Source: JAAYUD01 sp041907665
GTDB taxonomy: Bacteria > Bacteroidota > Bacteroidia > Bacteroidales > Bacteroidaceae
Direction of reading: 5' to 3'
Assembly (NCBI GenBank): GCA_041907665.1
Contig: JAYRGW010000001.1
Coordinates: 199,991 to 263,990 of the forward strand
DNA: 64,000 nucleotides
The notes under the pieces are model-generated. The model worked only from the letters and a program-made list of their open reading frames with translations, made no database searches and was not told the DNA's origin. The position numbers and the translations under genes are program-made. Of this stretch, positions 14,704-23,676 are shown one piece after another (the stretch's first letter is position 1; each line of letters begins with the position of its first letter).

Positions 14704-15240
14704 TCATCCTTTTATGTCGAATATTTGACCTTTTAAGTTAAACATAAAACTCCAGCCGACAGAGGCCAATTCGCTCGAAACAAAAGGCTGCATTTGTGTC
14801 GTTCCGTCTATCATGCGTAACCAAGGCTGCTGATCCTTGAAAAGATTAGCGCGGAGCTGATTGATAAGATCGAGACTCCGACCCGAGATAATCATGTGTT
14901 CGACCAGGTCCGCATCTCGGTTTTCTTTATAAGCGAGCGTACAGGCTATTTTCATTGAGTCGTTGATGTTGCCTCTTTGGTCTTGCGTAGAATCGATATT
15001 GCCTACTTCAACGAACAGGAAATTGCCAGTTATCGTATCAATACGAGCTTTTACAGCGTCAAAGTTCTGCCCGAAGACAAATCCCTCAATATCGGGCAAT
15101 CGATTTTTGGATCCGGAGTTGTACTGCTCGAGCAATTCCGCATATTCCTTATAATTACTACTGCCATTCGTGAAGGAAGCTATTACTCCATCCTTAGATG
15201 GAAATTGAGCAAAATAAAGAAAGATATCCTTGATGTCCAT
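14704..15240 (-). CDS. Phage tail-completion-type protein, tentative
   Basis: A 178-residue soluble protein starting MDIKDIFLYFAQFPSKDG, an alpha/beta pattern without membrane segments or enzyme motifs. It is two bases from the 325-aa gene and lies after portal and connector genes. This is the usual place for head-tail joining or tail-terminator proteins. The role is from position only. Confidence 0.5.
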   Translation of the reverse strand: MDIKDIFLYFAQFPSKDGVIASFTNGSSNYKEYAELLEQYNSGSKNRLPDIEGFVFGQNFDAVKARIDTITGNFLFVEVGNIDSTQDQRGNINDSMKIACTLAYKENRDADLVEHMIISGRSLDLINQLRANLFKDQQPWLRMIDGTTQMQPFVSSELASVGWSFMFNLKGQIFDIKG

Positions 15241-15241
15241 A

Positions 15242-16219
15242 TTATTTAAGTATTTCTTCGATTATATTAATGGGGAGCCCGCTTTCCTCTTCTATCTCAT
15301 TCATCTTCATCTGATAGCTGTGCATCGTCTTAATAGACTGGATGAGTTTCTTTCTTATCAGAGTCAGGTAAGTTATGATATTGATGCTTTCAACATCGGC
15401 AGCTTTTCCGATTCCATCTGCACATAATTCGTACATACTCTCCAATGCACCGGTTACGATCGTAGACGAGCTCTTGAGCGTTGATTTTGTAAGGAGATTG
15501 AATTCTGTCTGATTGAAGATAAAGTTTATAAGGCATTTGAAATTGAAAAGAATAGCCCATAATTGCCCAGCAGGAAGATTGATGAACTTGAACGCCAACT
15601 TTTTTGCGCCTTCAGAATCGTATTTGCCCGGATAATATAAAATAGCAGCTATCAGGGGAAGCAACTCAGATTCTTTGCCTCTCGATATTATTTCACTGGC
15701 TTCAATATATTGGATCGCGGTCAAAGAACATGTTAGCATATTGAAGTCGGACGAAGCGGAGTAACCATGGTAAATTTTCCCATCCAATTTAATCGACGGT
15801 ATAAGTTGTGCACAAAAAGAATCTTTCAATACGAATCTGTATTCGTGTTTTTCGAGATATCGTCGTAGATGAATTGGCAGTCGTTGTGGTACCACAGATT
15901 TGACTAGTGATCTTTCTTTTGCAGTCAAAGGTTGCAACACAGCATCATCATATTTTATTTCAAAGAGGAATGTTACTTTGTCGGCCAAAAAATATAAATT
16001 AGCCCATGAATCCTCACCATGTATTTTTTGTAGTTTCCAGCCCATCGTTTTGCACACGTAAAGCGTTCGAAGTTCAACGAGTGATATCTTACCGGATGCA
16101 TATTCATTAACGAGTGATATTACATACTCAAATTGATCTGGAGATAAATATTCCCACCTATTCGGGATCCGAAACACAGATTCCTCTTTTTTGTCCGTAA
16201 ATTCTATAAATTCATTCAT
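15242..16219 (-). CDS. Phage virion/assembly protein of unknown function (325 aa)
   Basis: A 325-residue soluble protein. The N-terminal 90 residues contain RIPNRWEYLSPDQFEYVI, a long helical body follows. Its ATG overlaps the preceding gene by 4 bp. Placed between the connector-type 283-aa gene and the tail genes, it may be a tail-assembly or neck protein. No enzyme motif is visible, and I do not recognise the family. Confidence 0.5.
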   Translation of the reverse strand: MNEFIEFTDKKEESVFRIPNRWEYLSPDQFEYVISLVNEYASGKISLVELRTLYVCKTMGWKLQKIHGEDSWANLYFLADKVTFLFEIKYDDAVLQPLTAKERSLVKSVVPQRLPIHLRRYLEKHEYRFVLKDSFCAQLIPSIKLDGKIYHGYSASSDFNMLTCSLTAIQYIEASEIISRGKESELLPLIAAILYYPGKYDSEGAKKLAFKFINLPAGQLWAILFNFKCLINFIFNQTEFNLLTKSTLKSSSTIVTGALESMYELCADGIGKAADVESINIITYLTLIRKKLIQSIKTMHSYQMKMNEIEEESGLPINIIEEILK

Positions 16220-17067
16220 GGCATTAAAAATATCCCATCTTCAGGCTGATTGAAAGATGTTTGAGTTTCTACATTGACATCTTGCGTATGTTCTTCTAAA
16301 ATTACTTGAATATTTCGAATGATATCGTCTGCTTGAGAGGAGAGATCGTCTGCCAATTGAATGATACGATTTTGGTCGTCACCTCCCTGGCGTTGCGATT
16401 TTTGTTCAATAAAAAGGCTACGAATAGTACTCGGAAACTCTGCGATGTCAAATCGACGGAGAGCCAGCACGATAGTATATAGAACGATGCATCTCGTTAA
16501 TTTATCAGTGAGTAAGTCGTCTTTCTTTTCTGTTACCTGTGCTAATAAATCCCCTATTTTAAGAGATATTATTTCCTTTTGCAATGGAACACAACGGAAA
16601 AAGAATAGATAGCTCATATCGATGGGGTAGAAAGAATCGAATGTTTCAGTATCTTTAATTACCAGCTTTTCCCGCATCTTATAGTAAGATGTGTCTTTCC
16701 AAGGATCTGGACCGTCTGTGTCCAATTGGGCAATAAGTGAATCCATAGCGCAGAGATATCCATCAATATAACCTCGAGTTACCGCTTCCTGCTCTGACTT
16801 ATAGACATCAATATTTGCTTTCCTTTTACGGAGCGTGTCGTATGGAACTTCTTTCGCCATGGTAAGATTGGCTAAAGCTGTCATCAGATAGGTTTTACTA
16901 GGCTCTTTGTCGCAGACATTCCACACTGATTCGGGAATGATAGTTGTTATCTGTTTTTTTGCTGAAACGGAAGAGGAGTTCAATATGTCGAAATTGAGAG
17001 ACACATCAACGCCAGGTACTACCGCCATGAACTCTTTGAATGAATTGAAATAATCTGTTAGTATCAT
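16216..17067 (-). CDS. Putative head-tail connector protein (283 aa)
   Basis: A 283-residue soluble protein starting MILTDYFNSFKEFMAVVPG. It overlaps both neighbours by 4 bp and directly follows the portal gene, the usual position of connector or adaptor proteins. The fold appears mostly helical. It may belong to a Bacteroidetes phage DUF family (DUF6712-like), which I cannot verify from the sequence alone. The C-terminus is polar and probably flexible. Confidence 0.5.
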   Translation of the reverse strand: MILTDYFNSFKEFMAVVPGVDVSLNFDILNSSSVSAKKQITTIIPESVWNVCDKEPSKTYLMTALANLTMAKEVPYDTLRKRKANIDVYKSEQEAVTRGYIDGYLCAMDSLIAQLDTDGPDPWKDTSYYKMREKLVIKDTETFDSFYPIDMSYLFFFRCVPLQKEIISLKIGDLLAQVTEKKDDLLTDKLTRCIVLYTIVLALRRFDIAEFPSTIRSLFIEQKSQRQGGDDQNRIIQLADDLSSQADDIIRNIQVILEEHTQDVNVETQTSFNQPEDGIFLMP

Positions 17068-18533
17068 GATTGTTGCTTATTTAATCTATTATCTGGAGAG
17101 AGATCTTCTTGACGTTGTGGTATCTCCCGGTAGAACCCGATGCGATATCCTTGTTTATATAGATCTGGAAAATTGAGCCTAAGTGCCCAGTTAAATGGTT
17201 CGCTACACTTCTGATCATCTGGCTCCAGCTGCATTAAGTAGATAAGATAATTGTAATAGACATCGGATCCGGATTTACTGATAACGCCATCTTTTGATAT
17301 CGCTGATATGGATGAGTCAAGGCCAACGCTCGACAACATTACTTCATCGGCGCGTTTATCGTATGAAATGAGAGCTTCTATGTATTCTTTATATTTCAAG
17401 TCAACGGTCTCGATCTGCCAGCGTTGCTCTTTCTGCTGTTGCCCGGTAAGAAAGGAGATGCTTGCGTATGCTTTGCCCTGGTTATCCGCTCCCGAAAGAT
17501 ATTTAGATAACTTTCTCATTTCTGATTGTATATACTCAATTACGAGTGATTCTTTGAATGTCGTACCAATCTCGATATCATTATAAGTAAGTAGAGTCTT
17601 TTTTTCTTTTTCTCTTGCTTTATTTTCTTGTACCAATTCTTTAATCTGTGCACGTTTCGATTCAATCCATGCGTTCGGGATAATGATGTGGATCTTAGCG
17701 GCCAGTGAGTTTTTAAGGAAAGAATTAATATAATTTGGTGTTTCGTTTGACGCGCGAATATAAGGAAGTGCACCGGAGTGAGTTTCGTTCAGTCCATAGA
17801 CATCACCAGGCGACATATCTCTGTGATGAGAGATACCGGCATAATTAATATTATCAACTTCCATCAAGTCAAGACGGGGATAGACTTTGAAGTTTGATGC
17901 ACCATACGCCCAGTTTCCAAGTACTATTTGTCCCATATCACCGTAGCCGACGAGTTGTGTCGCTACATCTTGGCGCATGGTGGCCAGCCGACAAAATTTA
18001 TTTTCTTGGCATTCCATTCCGGCGATAGGCATTCTTCCAATGATCTTCCCCTTCATCATACGCCACATTACAAAGAAGTCGTGAAAATAGTAGTAGTTTT
18101 TTATAATCGACTTTGCAAAATCTGTATAACTACTCACCATGCCATTTCGGTCCCAAGAGTTGAGCCAGTCTTGTACTTGTGGTAATTCCATCCATTGCTT
18201 CTTTATCTTGTTATTCTCGAATGTCCTTTTATATAAGAAAGGTCCATGACCGTATAGCATCGTACATTGCTTATTGATCAATTTAGGCAGAAGGCGATTC
18301 TTCTTTATATCTGCTTCCAATTCTTCGCACTGCAGGTTGTTCGCACCTCGCATCGCTACGTTGTATCCTTGAATAGAAAGCCACCTCTGTTGTCCCATTA
18401 GACCTGGCACCGTGTTCGTGAAGAACGTGTCTGCCGGGACGAAACCAGATCCATATTGGAACGAAAACACATTATGTTCATCCATATAGTTGCCTACACT
18501 GCCAATCATTTCTATATTATCTACCATAGCCAT
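17064..18533 (-). CDS. Phage portal protein
   Basis: A 489-residue soluble protein with portal-like features: a long helical body, an aromatic-rich section (NYYYFHDFFVMWRMMKG) and a C-terminal region with ISFLTGQQQKEQRW and YKEYIEALISYDKRADE, resembling the clip and stem region. The portal forms the dodecameric vertex through which DNA is packaged. It lies after the terminase and before connector genes and has the expected size. The family match is by layout and context; there is no catalytic residue to check. The ATG lies inside the end of the 104-aa gene. Confidence 0.65.
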   Translation of the reverse strand: MAMVDNIEMIGSVGNYMDEHNVFSFQYGSGFVPADTFFTNTVPGLMGQQRWLSIQGYNVAMRGANNLQCEELEADIKKNRLLPKLINKQCTMLYGHGPFLYKRTFENNKIKKQWMELPQVQDWLNSWDRNGMVSSYTDFAKSIIKNYYYFHDFFVMWRMMKGKIIGRMPIAGMECQENKFCRLATMRQDVATQLVGYGDMGQIVLGNWAYGASNFKVYPRLDLMEVDNINYAGISHHRDMSPGDVYGLNETHSGALPYIRASNETPNYINSFLKNSLAAKIHIIIPNAWIESKRAQIKELVQENKAREKEKKTLLTYNDIEIGTTFKESLVIEYIQSEMRKLSKYLSGADNQGKAYASISFLTGQQQKEQRWQIETVDLKYKEYIEALISYDKRADEVMLSSVGLDSSISAISKDGVISKSGSDVYYNYLIYLMQLEPDDQKCSEPFNWALRLNFPDLYKQGYRIGFYREIPQRQEDLSPDNRLNKQQS

Positions 18534-18835
18534 TTAATTTTATGCATTTTATAATTGTCTTGCGGGAATCCCATGTATCTGATAAGATATCGATAGCACA
18601 TCTTAGGCTCCCCATTCGCATCGCTGAATAGAAAGAAGTTATCTGAATCGATAGAGAATCTTTCCTGGGGAAGTTGGGCGCGTACTTTGCACCCTTCTTT
18701 TATCTCAAGGCTTTTAGACGCAGTGTTCTTTGTCCGAGAGTACTTGAAGAATGCTATTTTAAACGTAAGCCCTGGTACTTTGCTTATTTCTCTAGCCAGA
18801 TCCAACGCATCGAGTCCTTTCAGTTCAATTTCCAT
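18521..18835 (-). CDS. Small phage protein between terminase and portal
   Basis: A 104-residue soluble protein starting MEIELKGLDALDLAREIS, overlapping the portal start by 13 bp. It ends in the basic stretch YKMHKIKWLW. No known motif. Upstream, 18836-19070 holds no convincing gene but contains a G-rich patch (CCCCGGGGGG) near 18880. Confidence 0.5.
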   Translation of the reverse strand: MEIELKGLDALDLAREISKVPGLTFKIAFFKYSRTKNTASKSLEIKEGCKVRAQLPQERFSIDSDNFFLFSDANGEPKMCYRYLIRYMGFPQDNYKMHKIKWLW

Positions 18836-19070
18836 ACAGCGAAAATATATTTTTTGTTGACCACTATGAAGGACACCCCGGGGGGATCTGTCATATTTCC
18901 GACGACCTTTTCCGGTTGCGCATCAGCTCGCTTTCTTAGCGGGGCGTGTTGATTGTAAAGATTTTCATTTTTTGATATTTTTCGTGTGTGACTTAAATTA
19001 CTAATTATCATATTTTTAGCTACTTTTTTGTTGTCAATTTCTTGAATTATTTAAATGTTGGCGTGAATTA

Positions 19071-20843
19071 TTAGCTCTCGAAAGTGAAATTATTTGGCAA
19101 ATTATCCGGTATATCGGGATTGATTTCCGCTATTTTATCCCCAAATAGGCCATATAATAGATAAATAAAAGCACTCGCTAGCTGTGTCGTTAGTCCGGCT
19201 TGCATCTTTAACGGTACTTTCTTTTCACTCGTCTTGTCAAGTTGGACTTGGCCGTCTTTGTCTTTGCGTGGTGATAACATAATAGAACTGCAAAGGTTCT
19301 TACATTCATTTTCATCGACTAATACGTGTGGAACACTATGACTACGCCCGGAGAAAACAAATTGCAATAACTTGAACTGTTGCCAGTGGTAGATGGTTGA
19401 TTGTCCTTCGTTCATTATCTCGACTTCGAAGCCATAACTCTCGAGTTCGCTTTTCATCATTCTGGCATCAGTCGTTATCTGTTCGTATTCTTCTCTCGTC
19501 TTGTTGGCAGCTCGGTCGTGATATAGTATAATGCGTTTATTTTTTGCCGAATCTCCAAAAAATTCCCATACTTGTTTGGCTAACTCAGGTTGTTCGGAAG
19601 GCCAATAGCAAGTAAACTCCTTTATTACTCTTAACTCGTCGCGTCTGGGCTTCATTTGGGCGCACACAAGGCTTGAAAAATGTCCAGGGTCATAGCCAAA
19701 TAATAGTTCATCTCTGCATTCATACCATTTTAAATAATGGCTTGTTAGAATGAATCGTTCTTTTAGGTCCAGTTTTAAGATTGACTCATAAATATATGAG
19801 TCGGAAAATTGATGTATTTTTGGATTATACGACGCAAAGAATCGATTTACAACAGATTTACGGCGTATCGCACAAATAGAAGTCAAAAATTCATCCATGT
19901 CGAGTGCTTCGAGCTGTGTCTTGAAGAACTTTGGGCCAAGCACGTCTTTGTTAACGAACGAGCTGGCACGAATGTAGAACGTTGCATCTCTTCTCATCTC
20001 ATTTAACCGAGGCATCCATATATGTAGATGTCTTTCGGCCTTCTGTTGCATCAGTCTTAGCTTTTCCATTTGTATAGGATCAGTCGTCTTTGGTTGCTCG
20101 TGTCTACAACGATAATATATTATAAGATAATGATTCACATGAGTTGCGACAGTTGCGATTTCATCCATCAGATCTTTATCAACGTTCTTTTCATAATCAT
20201 AGAACCAATCATCTTCACCGAGGTCTACTCTAGCCGTGTCGCTTACTCCGGTGATACCTTGGTAATAGGGGCATGCTCTTATATCCATTGACGATCCACG
20301 AAGTGAAGGGAATAACCGGCTCTTCAATTTTTCACCTTTATTGTGTTTCATCTCTTCTATGAAGGCATGTACACCACTTCTACCTGCAACAGATTCTGGT
20401 TGATCGGAACTGACCATCTGGAGATGAAAGCCATTACGAAAGATGATACTATGTTTTGGGTAGGTGATGGGGTACTTTGGCATCTTGAAGTGTGTGGGTA
20501 TCTTTGTTTCACCAACGACATAGTCTATTCCATACTGGAGCATGGATCTTGTTCCTCCCTGTACTGGTCTGGCCAAGGCTGCAGCTATATTTGGCCATAC
20601 GTTTGTCATCAAAGCTACGTATGTCTTATGAACAAGGAACCCTAGTTCGCCAGGCATGGCGTTTGCTACTCTTATAATACGAGGCGTCATTACTCCTTCT
20701 GTCTTACCGGCAGCTCGAGCATCTTCACAGATCAGGATGTTCGGATCGATAAGATTGGCCATGACTTGCATTCGATTCATATAGAATTCTTCGAAGGCAG
20801 GATACATACTAACAGGCTCTTCTTTATTCTGTATCATCATCAT
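19071..20843 (-). CDS. Terminase large subunit
   Basis: A 590-residue DNA-packaging motor. The ATPase has a Walker A of the terminase type (EDARAAGKTEG, residues 40-50), a Walker B FIEEM (161-165) and a coupling region after it. The C-terminal RNase H-like nuclease begins at LLFGYDPGHFSSLV, in which the Asp would bind metal. The ATPase drives DNA into the procapsid and the nuclease cuts the concatemer. Start at ATG 20843 (three Met in a row), overlapping the preceding gene by 20 bp. In most phages terminase precedes portal and capsid; here it lies after the capsid genes. Confidence 0.88.
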   Translation of the reverse strand: MMMIQNKEEPVSMYPAFEEFYMNRMQVMANLIDPNILICEDARAAGKTEGVMTPRIIRVANAMPGELGFLVHKTYVALMTNVWPNIAAALARPVQGGTRSMLQYGIDYVVGETKIPTHFKMPKYPITYPKHSIIFRNGFHLQMVSSDQPESVAGRSGVHAFIEEMKHNKGEKLKSRLFPSLRGSSMDIRACPYYQGITGVSDTARVDLGEDDWFYDYEKNVDKDLMDEIATVATHVNHYLIIYYRCRHEQPKTTDPIQMEKLRLMQQKAERHLHIWMPRLNEMRRDATFYIRASSFVNKDVLGPKFFKTQLEALDMDEFLTSICAIRRKSVVNRFFASYNPKIHQFSDSYIYESILKLDLKERFILTSHYLKWYECRDELLFGYDPGHFSSLVCAQMKPRRDELRVIKEFTCYWPSEQPELAKQVWEFFGDSAKNKRIILYHDRAANKTREEYEQITTDARMMKSELESYGFEVEIMNEGQSTIYHWQQFKLLQFVFSGRSHSVPHVLVDENECKNLCSSIMLSPRKDKDGQVQLDKTSEKKVPLKMQAGLTTQLASAFIYLLYGLFGDKIAEINPDIPDNLPNNFTFES

Positions 20844-21474
20844 TAATATCTATCACGTTTGCATCTACGATGTCCGCATCAGAGAGCAGACGTTTTTTTT
20901 CTTCATCCTCAATAGGTAGAGACTCTATGAGGTGTATATAATATCCTTCATTACTCTTATGGGCGATTTCTTTAAGGGACTTTTTCTTAAATCCAAGTTT
21001 TTCTATTGGAATCGAATCGTTAATAAGAAATACCGGAGCCCAATCTTTATCGGTTTCGGCCGCTTCATTGGCTCGACGTCGGCACTCGAGAGCCTGGTCA
21101 TAGCATAACTTTTGAGTCTTATATTCCCCTTTGAGAGCACAGATCTTGGCGAGATCTTCATATTTGTCAGCAAAATTACTTTCCCATATTTTTATAGAAA
21201 CATTATTATCGATATTGAAGTAACGAAGGGCTGTGTATATTCTGGCTTTGCAGGTCCTTACTGGTATTGACACATGCTGCAAAACGAGTATCTTACTATG
21301 CAATTCGCTTGCTGCTCGAGTAATATTTCTTTCATACTCATATATTTCTGCAGCCCATTGAATTTGCTTTAGAAACAGTTGTACATCTTCCGGTATTCCT
21401 ACAGATTTTCCTGTTGCGAGAAAGCTTTCTATGATGTCTGGATTGAGATTGTTAAGAACTTCAAGGTAATTCAT
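20824..21474 (-). CDS. Putative terminase small subunit or packaging partner (216 aa)
   Basis: A 216-residue mostly helical protein with an acidic tail (DADIVDANVIDINDDDTE) and a tetratricopeptide-like stretch (AKICALKGEYKTQKLCYDQALECRRR). It overlaps the terminase by 20 bp and the preceding 110-aa gene by 4 bp. Directly upstream of TerL a small-terminase role is plausible, shared perhaps with the 110-aa protein. Confidence 0.5.
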   Translation of the reverse strand: MNYLEVLNNLNPDIIESFLATGKSVGIPEDVQLFLKQIQWAAEIYEYERNITRAASELHSKILVLQHVSIPVRTCKARIYTALRYFNIDNNVSIKIWESNFADKYEDLAKICALKGEYKTQKLCYDQALECRRRANEAAETDKDWAPVFLINDSIPIEKLGFKKKSLKEIAHKSNEGYYIHLIESLPIEDEEKKRLLSDADIVDANVIDINDDDTE

Positions 21475-21803
21475 ACGCCGAATAATTCACGTTTAAGTTT
21501 ATCTTCTTTCTTGACCATATTTCGCTCTTCTTCCAATTTTATACTATCAATGTCTCCCTTCTCTGCTTGTTTATGCAACTCGACATCTACATTATATTCG
21601 CCGATTGCACAGCCTTGCCGATAAGCTTTATTGTAGACGTCTCCAGGTATTGATATTCTCAACTTCAGCTCTGTAGCTTCGCTGTCTGGAAGATTAAGCA
21701 ATTCGAGTATCCTTCCGATGCTATAACCGAGAGCCCCGAAAGTTTTCACCTGGTTGAGATATTTATCGCCGATATTATTTAATGTCAGATTCTTCTCTGT
21801 CAT
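21471..21803 (-). CDS. Small HTH-like phage protein, possible terminase small subunit
   Basis: A 110-residue protein whose first half resembles an HTH (TFGALGYSIGRILELLNLPDSEATELKLRIS), the pattern used by small terminases to bind pac or cos DNA. The second half is highly charged and ends in KKEDKLKRELFGV. It overlaps the methyltransferase gene by 29 bp. Either this or the next gene probably recognises the packaging site. Confidence 0.5.
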   Translation of the reverse strand: MTEKNLTLNNIGDKYLNQVKTFGALGYSIGRILELLNLPDSEATELKLRISIPGDVYNKAYRQGCAIGEYNVDVELHKQAEKGDIDSIKLEEERNMVKKEDKLKRELFGV

Positions 21804-23202
21804 ACTTCAATGTGTTATGCGATTCTTCTATGCTGAGACTGTGTCCTTCTCTTATCAATATGATATCTTTATCCGGGAACATTTTATAGTAACGTCTGAC
21901 GATGACATCACAATATACCGGATCAAGTTCAGACATGAAGCACTTTCGGTTCAGCTGTTCGGATGCTATCAGTGATGTTCCGCTTCCACCGAACATGTCC
22001 AGAACGTTTTCACCAGGCTTACTCGAATTATGAATGAGCCTGGCAAATAATCGAATTGGTTTCATCGTCGGATGTTCTCTGTTGAACAAAGGTTTATCCT
22101 CATCTATGACTGTTGAAGGGGGAGTGCTGTACATAATCTCGCGAACAAGTTGCCGGAGTGCATCTACACTCATCGAATCTATATCGTAATCATTTTCTAT
22201 TACGGTCGTTAGATTCCTTGTATCAATAAAATAATGGCTCGCTCCATCTTTCCAGCCGTAAAGACATACTTCGTGTTTCCATTGATAATCTTGTCGGCCG
22301 AGAATAAACACATTCTTATTCCATACGAGTTGTTGTCGATGCTGCCATCCAGTTTTTTTCATGGCCGTTGTGAAATTGAGACTCTGTGACGAAGCATACC
22401 AGATATAAAAAGCTGCTCCAGCATTCATGACGGAATCCGCTGAAGAAAAAGCAGCATGAAGGAAATTTTGAAAGCATTCTTCTTCCATGTTATCATTCTG
22501 TATCTTGAGATGTTTCTTCGTTCCTCCGGTATAATTCACATTGTATGGCGGATCAGTTACGACCAGATCTATTCGACATCCATCAACCAATCTTTCCATG
22601 TTTTTTTTATTGGTTGAATCAGCACATATCAGACGATGATTTCCCATGAGTATGATATCACCCGGAATGATAGGGCTTTCCTTCTGTCTTTCATTATAGT
22701 TAAAGTCGTCTTCCTGTACTGATTCTATAGGTACATCCTGTATGAGTTCAGTACTGTTACTGTTAAAGGCTTGAGATATTTGTGAAAAGTCTATGCCTAG
22801 TCCAAATTGAACTAGATCCTCTGCTTCAATATTATATTTTTGGAATAGTATCGTATCGGGGTTGATGGTTGCGAATTGAGAGTTATATGCAGCGATTTCT
22901 TCTACCGCTTCTTTTTTATCTGCTGCATGTATAGGTTCGTAAGGTATATCCGGTATTTCATATCCTTTTTTCTTGAGGTCTAACAATGCTTTCTTTCGTT
23001 GATGAGCATCAATAATCCACATAATTCCATCAGGATCCTTCCATACCTTAAAGCTATACTTGAACCCTCTAGTGATAATTAACATCTCCAGCTTCAATAT
23101 TTTTTCTGGATCGCTTATCTTGAAGTCTTCTTGTAGCTCTTTAAATGATTCGACTGGGGCCGTAGGAAGTTGGCCTTCATTATATACTTCAATTTTTTTC
23201 AT
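21775..23202 (-). CDS. ParB-like nuclease domain fused to a beta-class DNA methyltransferase
   Basis: A 475-residue protein. Residues 1-110 match a ParB/sulfiredoxin-like domain (IIDAHQRKKALLDLKKKG in place of the usual G.HR..A). The methyltransferase has the catalytic DPPY at 217-220 and the SAM motif FGGSGT at 404-409; this order is that of the beta class (N6-adenine or N4-cytosine). It lies inside the virion/packaging operon, overlapping genes on both sides, so it is made late. The usual role of such phage enzymes is to protect the packaged genome from restriction, or to modify it for packaging. Orphan: no nuclease partner is next to it. Confidence 0.85.
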   Translation of the reverse strand: MKKIEVYNEGQLPTAPVESFKELQEDFKISDPEKILKLEMLIITRGFKYSFKVWKDPDGIMWIIDAHQRKKALLDLKKKGYEIPDIPYEPIHAADKKEAVEEIAAYNSQFATINPDTILFQKYNIEAEDLVQFGLGIDFSQISQAFNSNSTELIQDVPIESVQEDDFNYNERQKESPIIPGDIILMGNHRLICADSTNKKNMERLVDGCRIDLVVTDPPYNVNYTGGTKKHLKIQNDNMEEECFQNFLHAAFSSADSVMNAGAAFYIWYASSQSLNFTTAMKKTGWQHRQQLVWNKNVFILGRQDYQWKHEVCLYGWKDGASHYFIDTRNLTTVIENDYDIDSMSVDALRQLVREIMYSTPPSTVIDEDKPLFNREHPTMKPIRLFARLIHNSSKPGENVLDMFGGSGTSLIASEQLNRKCFMSELDPVYCDVIVRRYYKMFPDKDIILIREGHSLSIEESHNTLKYDREESDIK

Positions 23203-23608
23203 TACTATTACTTATGATGTCTTTAATCGTGGATATAAGATTTCTATAATATTGAAGATGTGAACGGTCATCCACTTCGTGGCCTTCCCTCTTCTTCTTA
23301 ACGTATCCTTCATAGCGCCGTAGACTTGTTGATGCGCTTTTATACTTATGAAGGAATTCTGATGGATTTGTTTTGAACAATTTTTCAAGTTCGACTCTTT
23401 CGGACATACACTCAATAAGAGGATGTTCATACAAAAATATTCCGGAGTCATTTAAGGATCTAAGTTCTTTAAAACAAAGAAGGTTCCTGATTCTTAGTTC
23501 AGCCATTTCACTTACTGCAGATATCGTAGGTCGATGGTCAAGCTTCGTATCGAGAACCTTCATTCTATTATAAGTGTTTATTCGGTCATTATAAAGAATC
23601 GTGGCCAT
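23189..23608 (-). CDS. Phage protein in the -1 frame of the acidic repeat gene (139 aa, possibly a frameshift extension)
   Basis: A 139-residue basic, helical protein starting MATILYNDRINTYNR. The same frame is open upstream without a stop back to the nine-A tract at 23693-23685, where the preceding gene (23677-24234) ends. A -1 slip there would fuse the two, adding 27 residues (KELKPLLKEQEYPNIKWD and so on) before this ATG. Thus the product may be free, fused, or both. The Shine-Dalgarno site before the ATG is weak. The end overlaps the methyltransferase start by 14 bp. Confidence 0.6.
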   Translation of the reverse strand: MATILYNDRINTYNRMKVLDTKLDHRPTISAVSEMAELRIRNLLCFKELRSLNDSGIFLYEHPLIECMSERVELEKLFKTNPSEFLHKYKSASTSLRRYEGYVKKKREGHEVDDRSHLQYYRNLISTIKDIISNSNEKN

Positions 23609-23676
23609 CTGAACACTCTTATTAGATAGATTATCCCATTTGATATTCGGGTATTCCTGTTCTTTTAATAGCGGTT

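Noticed and set aside
18820..19011. 63-aa minus-strand frame between terminase and the 104-aa gene
   Set aside because: No recognisable pattern, no ribosome site, and its end overlaps the 104-aa start; possible but not supported.
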